Under the pieces are notes generated by a model. That model was not told where the DNA came from, did no database searches, and worked only from the letters and a program-made list of their open reading frames with translations. Positions 24,883 to 34,393 of a stretch of 64,000 nt of DNA are shown piece after piece. Position 1 is the first letter of the stretch. The number at the start of each line of letters is the position of its first letter. Source of the stretch: Flavobacteriales bacterium (GTDB taxonomy: Bacteria > Bacteroidota > Bacteroidia > Flavobacteriales_D > Sanyastnellaceae); assembly GCA_027491215.1 (NCBI GenBank), contig JAIXWP010000021.1, positions 1 through 64,000 on the forward strand, in the 5' to 3' direction. The position numbers were made by a program, and so were the translations under genes.

Positions 24883-27800
24883 TTATTTAATAACAGAAAC
24901 CAATCCTTGGTAAACTTTTGTCTCGGCGCTCTGCTCTACCTCAATCACTAATCGATAAGAATAGGTATCGCTCTCAGTGTAGAAATCACTGCCCTTCGCA
25001 TCTCCCAACCAAGCTCTTGATGGATCCTCTGTTTCAAATATTACCTCACCCCATCTATTGAATACCGTGAACTTGTATTGCTTTATAAACTCCTTGCCTT
25101 CCATCTCTGGTTTGAACACATCATTCAAACCATCTCCGTTGGGAGTAAATGAATTTGGAATGTAAACCTGGAAGTCATTGGTAATGGTCACATAAATGGT
25201 CTTGTTGTCTTCACATCCAAACAAATTAGTTGTGGTCAATGTCACTGGCCATCTGCCTGGACCTGCAAACTCATGTGTAGGATTTTCGTCCACTGACTGA
25301 GTGTTATCTCCAAATGACCAAGAGTAAGTTTCGCCATCTTCACTTTCATTGGTGAAATCTATTGTTGGATAGAATATCGTTGCCTCGAGCGTACTTGGTC
25401 TGAAATCAGCAACTGGCAAGCTATACGTTTCAATCATATTGTGCTGCACCAATGTGTCCTTACAACCCTCCGAAGAAGTTGCAATCAATTGCACATCGAA
25501 TACACCTTGATCATTAAAAATATGATTCGGTGAAGAATTGACAGATTGATCTCCATCACCAAAATTCCATACAAAGCTTGTAGCATTAGTACTTTGATTG
25601 ACAAAAGCAACATTCAAATCAAGACATCCATTCGCTTTATCAGAACTAAATGCTGCAACAACCGGAGGATGAACAGTGAACGTTGCATCGCTCATATCTG
25701 AACAACCATATTGATTGGTAGATGACAACTGAATATAGAAGTTACCTGGACTTCCAAACTGGAAAGATGGTGTAGCATCAGTAGAAGCAACATCAGAGTT
25801 TACGGTCCATGTATATGTCTGTTGACCTGCTGTAACACCTGTTGGCTCTATCATTATTGGATAGTCACAGCTTGATACAATTGGCAATGTAAACGTTGTT
25901 GGCGTTACAGGATTAATGGTAACAAAAGTTGAATAAGTATCGCTACAGCCAAATGTATTCTCAACAGAAAGTACTACTTCTTGATTGATTGGCTGACTGA
26001 GGTTGTTAGAAAATGTGTGGCAGGTCTGTGCTTCATTATTGGTGAACCCATCACCAAAATCCCAATTCGTGGTATTAGCACCAACACTTGAATTGATTGG
26101 ACAGATATCAAACGGCGCACATCCTTCATGGTTAGCTAACTCAAACATTGCAACAGGATTTGAATGCACGGCAATTTCTGCTTCTGCATGTGCCTCGCAG
26201 TTATTTGCTGCTACAGCTGACAACTCTACTGAATATGTTCCACCGGTTGCATAATCCTTGTTCAATGTAAGCAAGCTTGATGTTTCTCCATCACCGAAAT
26301 TCCATTCGAAATTAGATGCGCCTGTTACTGTTGCGTCAAATAAAATTTCTTCAAATTGACAAGTTTCATCGGCACTTATTGTAAACGAAATGGTTGGTGA
26401 TTGATGAACCAACACAACGGTTGATGTTGTATCAAAGCCACAACCATCTGTTGCATATTGATAAACTGTATAAGAACCTTCAGCATTGTATGAATGCTCA
26501 GCGGTTGGGCCCATGGCCACAACATTTGGAACAAATGAATACTGAATCATTGTTCCTCCTGTTCCTGTGTTTTGTACTTCTACATCTACAGGTGTGCAGC
26601 CTTCATTTACACTAGAAGACATTGAAGCATGAACCAAGTTTGGATTTACTGTCAACTCTTCGACAGTCACATCACTACCACAGTTATTGTAAACGGTCAA
26701 CTCAATTTCAAAAGTCGTTGCTGTGTTTCCTGTGATATACGTTCTCGTTTCTGGCTCTGGCATATTTGAAGTAAAACCATCTCCAAAATCCCATTCGCAA
26801 GCTGTGGCTGTTCCTGTTGAGTTGTTTTCAAATGAAACTGTCACCGGCGAGCAAGTAGTACTAACGATAATTGGTGTAAACACAGCATTCGGACGTGGCT
26901 GTACGGTAAGATTGACATGGTCTGTCGCACTTCCGCATGCATTTGAAACTGTTACATCAGCAGTATAATTTGTCACATCAACATTCTCAATATATGTCTG
27001 TGAAATTGGAGAAGCTTGATTTGAAGTATTTCCATTTCCATAGTTCCATGCATAATTCAAATTATCTCCACCTGCTATTGCATTAAAGTTTACTTGAAGA
27101 GGTGCACATCCCTGTGTCACGTCACTTGATAATGAAATTGAAGGAGATTCTAAAATTTGAATCTGTTGGAATGCCGTATCTCTGCAGCTATTTCCAGTGA
27201 TTGCAATCAATCTAATATTATATGTTCCTGGAGCATTGTAATTTAATACCGTGTTGGTTCCTGCTTGATTAGCGCCTACACCTGAATTCCAAGAATATGA
27301 AGTTGCCCCAGAAGATGTATTTGAAGGAACGATGTTTACGTTCGAACAGCCTGTTGAAGAAGGTAATGTGAAAGCCGCATTTGGCAAGCCGTTGACAATC
27401 ATTGAGCGGTATGCGGTATCAGCACATGCACTTGAATTATCGACGTAGCGATAAAGCAAATTATAACTACCTACTCCAACTGTTGGATCAAAATAGTACT
27501 CGTCATCACCATCTTCATCATCATCCTCATAAACAACTCCAGCGCCTTGCCACTCACCACCTGCAGGGGTAGCGCCTTCCAGCTCCATTTCTTCGTCATT
27601 AAAACAGATGGCAGAATTAGGTCCTGCATTCACGTTTGGTTCTGCTTTTACTTGTATGCTTTTTTGATCACTCACTTGACATGAGCCTGTACCAATTGTG
27701 ATCGTGATGGTATGTGTGCCAACACCTGCAACAATTGGATTAAAAATTCCATTTGCAGTATCTACTACTCCATTACCTGACCATGTTCCTGTAGTTGAAG

Positions 27801-30009
27801 CATCAGAAGTTAAATCAACCAAACCTTCATTTCTACAAACACTCATGCTAGCTCCTGCATCAACACTAGGTGATGACGTTACTGTAATGATTCGAGTATC
27901 AGTGCCTATGCAACCTGATGCGTTTGTAAATGTGTATGTGAGAGCGTAGGTACCAATACCACATGGAGAAAACTGTCCACCAGCTGATACACAAGATCCG
28001 CTCCACGCGCCGCCTACAGGTGTTTGTCCTGTCAATTGAAATGGAGCACTTACATCACAAACTGTCAAGTCATTTCCAGCTTCAACTACCGGAAGTGCAT
28101 TTACTGTTACTGTAACAAAATCATTCGCAGTACAACCTCTCGCATCAACAATACTTAAAGTATATGATGTCGTTGATGTTGGAGTCGCTGTTGGATTTAA
28201 GCTCGATGGATTTGATAATGAACCACTGTTATTCCAAGAAGTAGTGTAAGGTGCAAGTCCTCCATTTAGTGTTCCATTCAACACAGTGCTTGCCCCAGAG
28301 CAAATAGCGGTATTTGATCCAGCATCTACTGTAGGATTACCAAATACATTCACGACAATCTGATCTGTGCTTGTACACACTCCAAGATTTACTGTATACG
28401 TCAATGTATAAGAGCCAACCACTGATGGTGAAAACACTCCAGCGGATGTTACATATACACTACCAGACCAAGTTCCACCTGTTGTGATTGGATTCAACTG
28501 AAAAGCAGTTGTACCTGCACATGCTGTGCGATCAACACCTGCATCAATTCCATTAGGTGCAATAACATTTACAATTTTTGTATCTGTTGCACTGCAACCA
28601 TTTGCAGAAATGAATGTGTATGTCAAAGTGTAATTGCCAATTCCAGGAGAAGTAAACAATCCGGTCAAACTCACTCCTGTTCCGCTCCAAGAGCCTCCCA
28701 CAGGAGTTTGTCCTGACATTTGAACTGGCGCAGATTGATCACAGATTGTCTGATCAGCTCCAGCATTTACAACTGGAGGTGTATTTACTGTAACAGTAGT
28801 GAAGTCGGAAGCCGTGCAGCCTCTTGCGTCTTGCACTGTCAAAGTATAGGAAGTAGTTGTTGTCGGGGTTGCAGTTGGATTAAGAATAGCACCGTTTGAT
28901 AATGAAGCACTATTGGTCCATGAATAGGTATTTGGTGCAAGTCCACCAATTGATGATGCAGCGAGAACGGTGCTACCGCCTAAGCAAATAGAAGCATTTG
29001 CTCCTGCATCTACAGTAGGATTTGCGAATACATTCACCATGATTTGATCTGTGCTTGTGCACAGACCATTATTTACAGAATAGGTTAAAGAATATGATCC
29101 AACAACGCTTGGAGTGAAAACCCCAGTTGATGTAACATAAGTACTTCCTGACCAAGTACCACCTGGTGTCACAGGATTCAATTGAAAAGCTGTTGTTCCC
29201 ACGCATGCCGAACGATCAAGTCCTGCGTTAATGACATCTGGAGAAACTACGTTTACAACGCGGGTATCATTAAAGCTGCATCCAATAGGAGTAACAAATG
29301 TGTATGTCAAAGTATAGCCACCTGTGCCGGGGCTTGTGAATAATCCTGTCGGACTAACACCTGTTCCTGACCACGCTCCGCCTGCTGGAGAAAAACCAGT
29401 CAATTGAACGGGAGCACTGTTGCTGCAAATATTTAAAGTCGGTCCAGCCTCTACAGATGTCGCAGCTTGAATAGCTACAGTTACCTGGTCTTGAGAGTTA
29501 CAAGATTCTGAATCCACAACCGTCACGCTATATGTAGCACCAGAACCAGTTGGACAAGCAATTGGATTTGCAGACATTGGATTGCTTACAGAACCTCCGC
29601 TCCAAGAATACAGCGTGATAGGACCATTCGGACTTGACGCCACAGCATTTAATTGATGGCAAGCTCCTGGGCAAATGGTAGCGTCCAAACCAGCATTAAC
29701 TGTTGGCCTAGGTCGTACAATTATGATTTTATCATCCGTTGCCACACAACCACTTCCATCTGTTGTGGTAAGGGTAAGTGTGTAGGTACCTACTGTGTTT
29801 GGAGTAAATGTATTGCCGTTGAGCATGGTTCCAGGAGCACCCGTCCATGTCCCACCACCCGGTAAATTGAGTGCAGGCGTATTTACACACGGATCTAGAT
29901 CTGGACCTGCGTTCGCTGTGCATTGAGCGTTGGTCTCTATTGCTAAGAATCCTAGAAGGATGATAAATAGAGACTTAAAATGATAATCAAGAGTTTTAAA
30001 ATGCTTCAT
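24883..30009 (-). CDS. Giant modular PKD/Ig-repeat T9SS type B (gliding motility-associated C-terminal domain) protein
   Basis: The 1708-residue secreted protein has a signal peptide (cleavage near NAQC). Residues 30-790 are short cysteine-containing beta modules of about 70-80 residues with recurrent NAGLD, GGTWSG, GSYTLTY and DQIVVNV motifs; the stretch 187-711 shows a three-module super-repeat. An acidic insertion (E828-E837) follows. About 890-1600 is a string of PKD domains (WNFGDG, FDFGDG-like motifs, TYSVELS). The C-terminal sorting domain (about 1615-1708) has YIPNSFTPNGDGLND and FNRWGEVIFE. No enzyme domain is recognised. It is likely a long surface filament or adhesin, comparable to SprB-like cargo, but no PorP/SprF gene is adjacent. 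Confidence 0.87.
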   Translation of the reverse strand: MKHFKTLDYHFKSLFIILLGFLAIETNAQCTANAGPDLDPCVNTPALNLPGGGTWTGAPGTMLNGNTFTPNTVGTYTLTLTTTDGSGCVATDDKIIIVRPRPTVNAGLDATICPGACHQLNAVASSPNGPITLYSWSGGSVSNPMSANPIACPTGSGATYSVTVVDSESCNSQDQVTVAIQAATSVEAGPTLNICSNSAPVQLTGFSPAGGAWSGTGVSPTGLFTSPGTGGYTLTYTFVTPIGCSFNDTRVVNVVSPDVINAGLDRSACVGTTAFQLNPVTPGGTWSGSTYVTSTGVFTPSVVGSYSLTYSVNNGLCTSTDQIMVNVFANPTVDAGANASICLGGSTVLAASSIGGLAPNTYSWTNSASLSNGAILNPTATPTTTTSYTLTVQDARGCTASDFTTVTVNTPPVVNAGADQTICDQSAPVQMSGQTPVGGSWSGTGVSLTGLFTSPGIGNYTLTYTFISANGCSATDTKIVNVIAPNGIDAGVDRTACAGTTAFQLNPITTGGTWSGSVYVTSAGVFSPSVVGSYTLTYTVNLGVCTSTDQIVVNVFGNPTVDAGSNTAICSGASTVLNGTLNGGLAPYTTSWNNSGSLSNPSSLNPTATPTSTTSYTLSIVDARGCTANDFVTVTVNALPVVEAGNDLTVCDVSAPFQLTGQTPVGGAWSGSCVSAGGQFSPCGIGTYALTYTFTNASGCIGTDTRIITVTSSPSVDAGASMSVCRNEGLVDLTSDASTTGTWSGNGVVDTANGIFNPIVAGVGTHTITITIGTGSCQVSDQKSIQVKAEPNVNAGPNSAICFNDEEMELEGATPAGGEWQGAGVVYEDDDEDGDDEYYFDPTVGVGSYNLLYRYVDNSSACADTAYRSMIVNGLPNAAFTLPSSTGCSNVNIVPSNTSSGATSYSWNSGVGANQAGTNTVLNYNAPGTYNIRLIAITGNSCRDTAFQQIQILESPSISLSSDVTQGCAPLQVNFNAIAGGDNLNYAWNYGNGNTSNQASPISQTYIENVDVTNYTADVTVSNACGSATDHVNLTVQPRPNAVFTPIIVSTTCSPVTVSFENNSTGTATACEWDFGDGFTSNMPEPETRTYITGNTATTFEIELTVYNNCGSDVTVEELTVNPNLVHASMSSSVNEGCTPVDVEVQNTGTGGTMIQYSFVPNVVAMGPTAEHSYNAEGSYTVYQYATDGCGFDTTSTVVLVHQSPTISFTISADETCQFEEILFDATVTGASNFEWNFGDGETSSLLTLNKDYATGGTYSVELSAVAANNCEAHAEAEIAVHSNPVAMFELANHEGCAPFDICPINSSVGANTTNWDFGDGFTNNEAQTCHTFSNNLSQPINQEVVLSVENTFGCSDTYSTFVTINPVTPTTFTLPIVSSCDYPIMIEPTGVTAGQQTYTWTVNSDVASTDATPSFQFGSPGNFYIQLSSTNQYGCSDMSDATFTVHPPVVAAFSSDKANGCLDLNVAFVNQSTNATSFVWNFGDGDQSVNSSPNHIFNDQGVFDVQLIATSSEGCKDTLVQHNMIETYSLPVADFRPSTLEATIFYPTIDFTNESEDGETYSWSFGDNTQSVDENPTHEFAGPGRWPVTLTTTNLFGCEDNKTIYVTITNDFQVYIPNSFTPNGDGLNDVFKPEMEGKEFIKQYKFTVFNRWGEVIFETEDPSRAWLGDAKGSDFYTESDTYSYRLVIEVEQSAETKVYQGLVSVIK
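27877..29451 (-). repeat. Coding super-repeat A-B-C-A-B-C-A within the giant T9SS protein
   Basis: Residues 187-711 contain two full copies and a partial third of a unit of about 228 residues (about 684 bp). Module A begins near 189, 417 and 644 (SAPVQLTG, SAPVQMSG, SAPFQLTG). Module B begins near 257 and 486 (TTAFQLNP in both). Module C begins near 329 and 558 (NPTVDAG in both). The DNA copies are visibly similar but diverged, with many synonymous changes, so the duplication is old or maintained by selection. Confidence 0.8.
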
Positions 30010-30295
30010 TTTTTTGTGTAGGGATGGGCTTTCTACGCAAGAAATCTCTGAGGGTTACCTCCCACTTCGATTTGCTTTAAGTACAAAGACGCAACTAACT
30101 AATTATGATGCAAATACAACTCTTGGATTCGACAGTAAATTGAAAGTCAATATGAGCTGACTCAGAATTCCGTAGTTTCTACTACGAAATAGCTCTAGAT
30201 GGCGATGAATATTCATTAGGATGGTGTTAGACTACAAAACTAGATGATTTTTCGGTTTATCAACAAGTTTTTAACAATTATCCCATCCCAAAATA
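30010..30295. other. Intergenic region upstream of the giant T9SS gene
   Basis: This gap of 286 bases is AT-rich. Apart from the candidate minus-strand promoter at 30084-30114 I see no gene, hairpin terminator or RNA in it. Confidence 0.5.
30084..30114 (-). promoter_or_regulatory. Candidate promoter of the giant T9SS gene
   Basis: Minus strand TTTG (30114-30111), 19-bp spacer, CGTCTTTG (30091-30084), resembling -33/-7 with mismatches in the first two bases of the -7 box. It would give a 5' leader of about 70 bases. Confidence 0.3.
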
Positions 30296-30751
30296 CTAGG
30301 CTGCAATTACCATCGAGCTACTAACTTGTTGAAAAGCCATTTGAAAAGCAATCTTCCACTCCACATCATAGGGAGGCAATGCATCAAACACTTGAGAATA
30401 ATCCTTTTTGCCCATCATGTGATTTCTGAAAAACATTTGATGTTCTTCGTGCAGACTGCAAAAAGCCAAGAGTAAGTTAAGATGATCACTGTCCAGACTG
30501 TCAAATAACTCCCACCGTGATAGAGGACCATTCAGCACATGCACTCGGCCATCCTTAAGAAAGCCGATTCGACATTCACCATATTTTCTAAAATGATAAA
30601 CTTCACCTTTGACATATCTGCCTGTTGCCATTCGAATGGTAGATCCCATTTCGAACACTTCTAAAAATCGCTGTTGCAACAGTAGATCCATGAAAGCTTG
30701 CGAAGCTTTCCATTGAAATGATATCGGAGTGTTTGTATTTGCATTTTTCAT
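30296..30751 (-). CDS. Hypothetical cytoplasmic protein, last gene of the OmpA/SGNH operon
   Basis: The protein has 151 residues from ATG 30751; a GTG at 30781 could add ten residues. No signal peptide or membrane helix is present. The middle (about 30-75) looks like a short beta barrel, with GSTIRMATGRYVKGEVYHF, CRIGFLKDG and RVHVLNG. The C-terminal half is helical (LLLAFCSLHEEHQMFF, VEWKIAFQMAFQQV). I do not recognise the family. It follows the SGNH hydrolase gene by 55 bp on the same strand, so co-transcription with the PorE-like gene is plausible. Function unknown. Confidence 0.6.
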   Translation of the reverse strand: MKNANTNTPISFQWKASQAFMDLLLQQRFLEVFEMGSTIRMATGRYVKGEVYHFRKYGECRIGFLKDGRVHVLNGPLSRWELFDSLDSDHLNLLLAFCSLHEEHQMFFRNHMMGKKDYSQVFDALPPYDVEWKIAFQMAFQQVSSSMVIAA

Positions 30752-30806
30752 GGTGATTGATTTAGTTTCACAAATCACCACGATCAGATTGTAACCAATT
30801 TACAAT

Positions 30807-32255
30807 CTATTTAATTTTTGCATTTTTCCATAATTCATGCTCTCGATCAATTGCCTTGTAAAGCAACTCGGCCATTTTACGAGCACCCTTGGGAGTGAAG
30901 TGTGTATAATCAGGCCCGGCATACTGTGGATTGCTACTAACCCAACTCACCATTGAGTTTCTCCCCCCCATTACTGAATACATATCCCAGAAAGCACATC
31001 CCTCCGCGAATGCCGCATCGCGCATTCCATCACGCACGGACTCCAAGTATGGCCATGTCATATAAACTCCGTCCACACTCGTACTCATATCAGAAGGACC
31101 AATCACTAATATCGAAGACTCTGGATGCAGCTGTTTTAGATATTGAATTTGACTCTGAAAATAATTTCCAAAATCCTTTCCTCCCTTAGCACTAGATAAG
31201 CCGGGAACACTGTTTCCTCCAAATTGCAGAATAATCAGCTTGGCATTCAAATCTCGAATTTGACTGCCCAATTCACTGCCTTGAATTTTTCTAAAAATAG
31301 TTCCACTACTTCCTCGTAATGCAATATTGTCGACATGAATCCCATTGTCATTTTCTAGTAATACCGCTTGAACATCGGGACTATCAGGACCCGCAAACTC
31401 TAATCTTAATCGCTTTGGCGTGCTTCCCAATCGATAGGTATATTTGGTAGCCTCTGCGGTAGGAGGAATTATTTCGCTTGAAATAAGACTGTCATCTGCA
31501 AGTATATTCAAGCGAACACCATAATGATGATGCCCCATATATACGGCAACCTTAGAATATTGTCGACACGATGATGAAGCCATAGAACTTGGCCTAAACT
31601 CTAACCATGCTTTTGTAGTGTCCTGAGGATTGATGGATGCTGCATCTTTTGGCGAAGTGAATCTTCCATATGAACCCAAAATACCATATTTGCTGTGCAC
31701 ATTTTTTCCATCACCAAAACCATAAACGGTATGTCTTGTCCAGTTTGAACTTTGTGATTGAGAAATAGCAGCGCTCGCTGTAATAGGCACTGGGCAAACC
31801 AATCCAGGACCAACACCTCCATATATGCCCTGCCACTTTTCTCGTAGATAATTGGTCATGCGATCGCTTTCAATTTGACTATCTCCATAATGTAAAACGT
31901 GCACATTCCCGCCTTTACTTTGAAGCTGTTCAAGTGACTCAAAAAAGGTAAATAGTGCCGCACTATTTCCATCAGCAAATTGTAAGGAGGTTATGCTCTG
32001 AGTTCGGTCTACATTGAGCGTATCATTTGCCAAACTATCCGAAGCCAAGCTATCGAGCGAAGCGAGATATGCCTCTACATTTTCAATGGCTGGTTGATTA
32101 TTCGTAGTGTCAGTAAGTGAACTCCAATGAAAGAATTTGAATGAAGTTTCACCAATCTTAATTCCCTCTTTTGGAATTACAACTGATAACAACGCACAGC
32201 AGCCAAAGACTGCTATGAGAAATAAAAAAATCTTGAAGGGGGTTATGGTTTTCAC
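30807..32255 (-). CDS. Exported SGNH/GDSL-type hydrolase
   Basis: The 482-residue protein has one N-terminal membrane/signal segment (about 7-26) and then a linker rich in Ser/Leu/Asp. SGNH block I is LHYGDSQIESDRM (about 121-133), with the nucleophile Ser in GDSQ. An Asn-containing block LQFGGNSVPG (about 345-355) and a final DYTHFTPKGA (Asp-x-x-His, about 457-466) complete the catalytic set. A 150-residue beta-rich insertion sits between blocks. Such enzymes are esterases or acetyltransferases acting on acetylated glycans or peptidoglycan. It lies 7 bp after the PorE-like OmpA gene, implying a periplasmic cell-wall role, but the substrate is not known. Confidence 0.82.
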   Translation of the reverse strand: MKTITPFKIFLFLIAVFGCCALLSVVIPKEGIKIGETSFKFFHWSSLTDTTNNQPAIENVEAYLASLDSLASDSLANDTLNVDRTQSITSLQFADGNSAALFTFFESLEQLQSKGGNVHVLHYGDSQIESDRMTNYLREKWQGIYGGVGPGLVCPVPITASAAISQSQSSNWTRHTVYGFGDGKNVHSKYGILGSYGRFTSPKDAASINPQDTTKAWLEFRPSSMASSSCRQYSKVAVYMGHHHYGVRLNILADDSLISSEIIPPTAEATKYTYRLGSTPKRLRLEFAGPDSPDVQAVLLENDNGIHVDNIALRGSSGTIFRKIQGSELGSQIRDLNAKLIILQFGGNSVPGLSSAKGGKDFGNYFQSQIQYLKQLHPESSILVIGPSDMSTSVDGVYMTWPYLESVRDGMRDAAFAEGCAFWDMYSVMGGRNSMVSWVSSNPQYAGPDYTHFTPKGARKMAELLYKAIDREHELWKNAKIK

Positions 32256-32262
32256 AAACTAT

Positions 32263-34215
32263 CTATTCAACGACCTTAAACTCTGTTCTTCTATTTTTTG
32301 CTCTTCCTTCTTCGGTATCATTCGTAGTGATTGGCACCGTTTCTCCATATCCTTTCGCACTTAATCTCTCACTTGCAATTCCTTGCTGAACAAGGTATTC
32401 AACAACTGACTTCGCTCTATTTTCTGATAACTTTTGGTTATCGGCATCAGCTCCGACATTATCGGTGTGACCACCGATTTCAATCTTCTGTGTAGGGTTT
32501 GCCTGCAGCAAAGAAACTAGTTTATTCAACTCAACTTTCGATGCTGGAAGTAATGCAAAACTATTACTGCCAAAGAATACATTGTTCAACACAATATTTG
32601 CACCCACCTTCAATTTCTGAAGTTGAATATTTAGCTCGTAAGGTTGTGTGCTATTGTAATTTTTTAAAGAGAAGTTTTCACTGTGAAATAAGTAACCTTC
32701 TTTACTTACGCTTAGCGCGTAATCTCTACCAGATGGAATACATAGAAGAAAATCGCCATAAGCATTTCCGCTATAAGTCTCTGCGATCAACTTGCCATTT
32801 TCAAGATCAATCAATTCCAGCTTAGCACCTAATTTTTTGAAACTTAGCTTATCGCTTACCACTCCTTTCACATAAGTTACCAAAGTTGGCTGAGCCCTTT
32901 CATGCAATTCAAAAGAATACAGATCGAGTCCACCAAAACCACCGGCTCTTTCAGAGGCAAACAAAGCCAACTTACCAGATGCCGCAACTTGGAGGGAGTT
33001 CTCATCCGCAGAGGTATTGATGGGGTAACCTAAATTTACAGGAGTGTCCCACTCCCCATTCGGAAGAATGGTACTCATGAAGATATCCAAACCTCCCATG
33101 CCTGGGTGACCATTGCTACTGAAATAGAGCGTGCGTCCGTCTGGGTGAATCATCACACTTTCTTCTTCAAAGATGGTATTTACGCGTCCAGGAATCTTTT
33201 GTGCAGGAGCCCATTTTCCATTATCCATAATGTACGAATAATATATATCCTGGTCCTTAATCCCTTGTGCAGAGCGCTTCCCACGAATAAAATAAAGTGT
33301 ACGACCGTCAGCACTATAACTTGGTTGGCTTTCCCAACTTCCAGAATTAATTCCTTGTCCTAAATTTTTTGCGTCAGACCATGCCTTTCCTTCTTTAATT
33401 GAAAAAAACAAGTCACAACTTCCAATTCCCTGTCTTGTCGCACCCCAAGAGCCATCAGCAGTTTCACAGGCAGTGAAGATCAAGGTTTGCCCATCGGCAC
33501 TAAGACTTGGAGCTCCTTCGTTTTGCACAGTATTAATCTCTACAACAGGCTGGGCATCACTCCATGACGTTCCAGTCATTCTAGAAGATATATAGAAATC
33601 CTCTTGCATTCCTCTAAATGCTCGATCATCTTTTACTAAGCGTGTGAAGAGCAATGTCTGTTCATCCGCAGTGATACATGGATAATATTCATCCATTTCT
33701 GTATTGATTGTGGCACCTAAGTTTTTTGGTTCGAATGGAACAGGACTGCCCATCGCATTTTTCGCATAAATACAACTGGAAAGAATCACTTGCGCTCTTT
33801 TTTCCAATTGCATGGTGGCTTTAGGAAATCTCATGTATTTACTTACGGACTGCTCAGCATCTGAATATTTTGCAAGAGCAAATTGACTTTCAGCGAGCAT
33901 TAGCCAACCATCCGTATAAAACGTCTCATCAATAGATAGTGCCTTCTGCAATGGCTCAATGGTCTTCTCGCTTTGGCCAAGATCGTCATACACCTGAGCC
34001 ATCATATAATAAGCTTCGATAAAATTCGGTTCTGTTTTAACTACTTCATCCAATTTAGACAACGCACCTGACTTGTCACGCAGATCGTACAGTGCAAGGG
34101 CTTCCTCGTATTGTTTGATAGCCTTTTTACTAGTTACACTGTAGTTCGGCTTAGGCTGAGCGATCGATAAAAAGGCTATGCCTGAGAATAATACGGTGAG
34201 GAAAAGATGCTTCAT
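32263..34215 (-). CDS. PorE-like OmpA family protein (TPR, PD40 propeller, CRD, OmpA_C)
   Basis: The 650-residue protein has a signal peptide (cleavage near SIAQP), TPR repeats (about 30-140: AIKQYEEALALYDL, EAYYMMAQVYDDLGQ), and a WD40-like PD40 propeller (about 165-430; repeated LFTR, LSADGQTLIFTA, YSADGRTLYFIRG, HPDGRTLYFSSNG). A carboxypeptidase-regulatory-like segment (about 445-530) and a C-terminal OmpA domain (about 540-650) with IGGHTDNVGADADNQKLSENRA bind peptidoglycan. This is the domain order of PorE, a periplasmic T9SS component in Porphyromonas. Unlike PorE there is no lipobox at the cleavage site. It could instead belong to a PorP/SprF-type accessory set. It is the first gene of an operon with the SGNH hydrolase. 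Confidence 0.85.
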   Translation of the reverse strand: MKHLFLTVLFSGIAFLSIAQPKPNYSVTSKKAIKQYEEALALYDLRDKSGALSKLDEVVKTEPNFIEAYYMMAQVYDDLGQSEKTIEPLQKALSIDETFYTDGWLMLAESQFALAKYSDAEQSVSKYMRFPKATMQLEKRAQVILSSCIYAKNAMGSPVPFEPKNLGATINTEMDEYYPCITADEQTLLFTRLVKDDRAFRGMQEDFYISSRMTGTSWSDAQPVVEINTVQNEGAPSLSADGQTLIFTACETADGSWGATRQGIGSCDLFFSIKEGKAWSDAKNLGQGINSGSWESQPSYSADGRTLYFIRGKRSAQGIKDQDIYYSYIMDNGKWAPAQKIPGRVNTIFEEESVMIHPDGRTLYFSSNGHPGMGGLDIFMSTILPNGEWDTPVNLGYPINTSADENSLQVAASGKLALFASERAGGFGGLDLYSFELHERAQPTLVTYVKGVVSDKLSFKKLGAKLELIDLENGKLIAETYSGNAYGDFLLCIPSGRDYALSVSKEGYLFHSENFSLKNYNSTQPYELNIQLQKLKVGANIVLNNVFFGSNSFALLPASKVELNKLVSLLQANPTQKIEIGGHTDNVGADADNQKLSENRAKSVVEYLVQQGIASERLSAKGYGETVPITTNDTEEGRAKNRRTEFKVVE

Positions 34216-34255
34216 TATGTTATATTAAATCGTCGCGAGAACGCAACATTCGAGC

Positions 34256-34263
34256 CGAAAGTA
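34256..34263 (-). promoter_or_regulatory. -7 promoter element of the PorE-like operon
   Basis: Minus strand TACTTTCG, one mismatch to TAnnTTTG, 40 bp before ATG 34215. The same TACTTTCG variant occurs before ribD (45528-45535) and the DUF1579 gene (50330-50337). Confidence 0.4.
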
Positions 34264-34342
34264 CTATCTCTAGAGAATCTGCGTTACGCGCCATGAAATA
34301 ATTTTCAACCAACTTGTTGATAATACTTAACAATAAGAAAAG

Positions 34343-34371
34343 TTGAATAGCTCGATTAGGGGCTATTTTTG
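34343..34371 (+). promoter_or_regulatory. Promoter of the SF2 helicase gene
   Basis: TTG (34343-34345), 18-bp spacer and TATTTTTG (34364-34371) match the Bacteroidetes promoter. The TTG that could start a longer reading frame is the -33 element itself, so the start is placed at ATG 34394. Confidence 0.62.
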
Positions 34372-34393
34372 CACGTTTTTATTCAATTCACGA

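Noticed and set aside
24883-30009. CRISPR-like or transposon-like repeated DNA
   Set aside because: The repeats are in-frame protein modules of one open gene with diverged copies, not short identical repeats with unique spacers, and no transposase or terminal repeats flank them.
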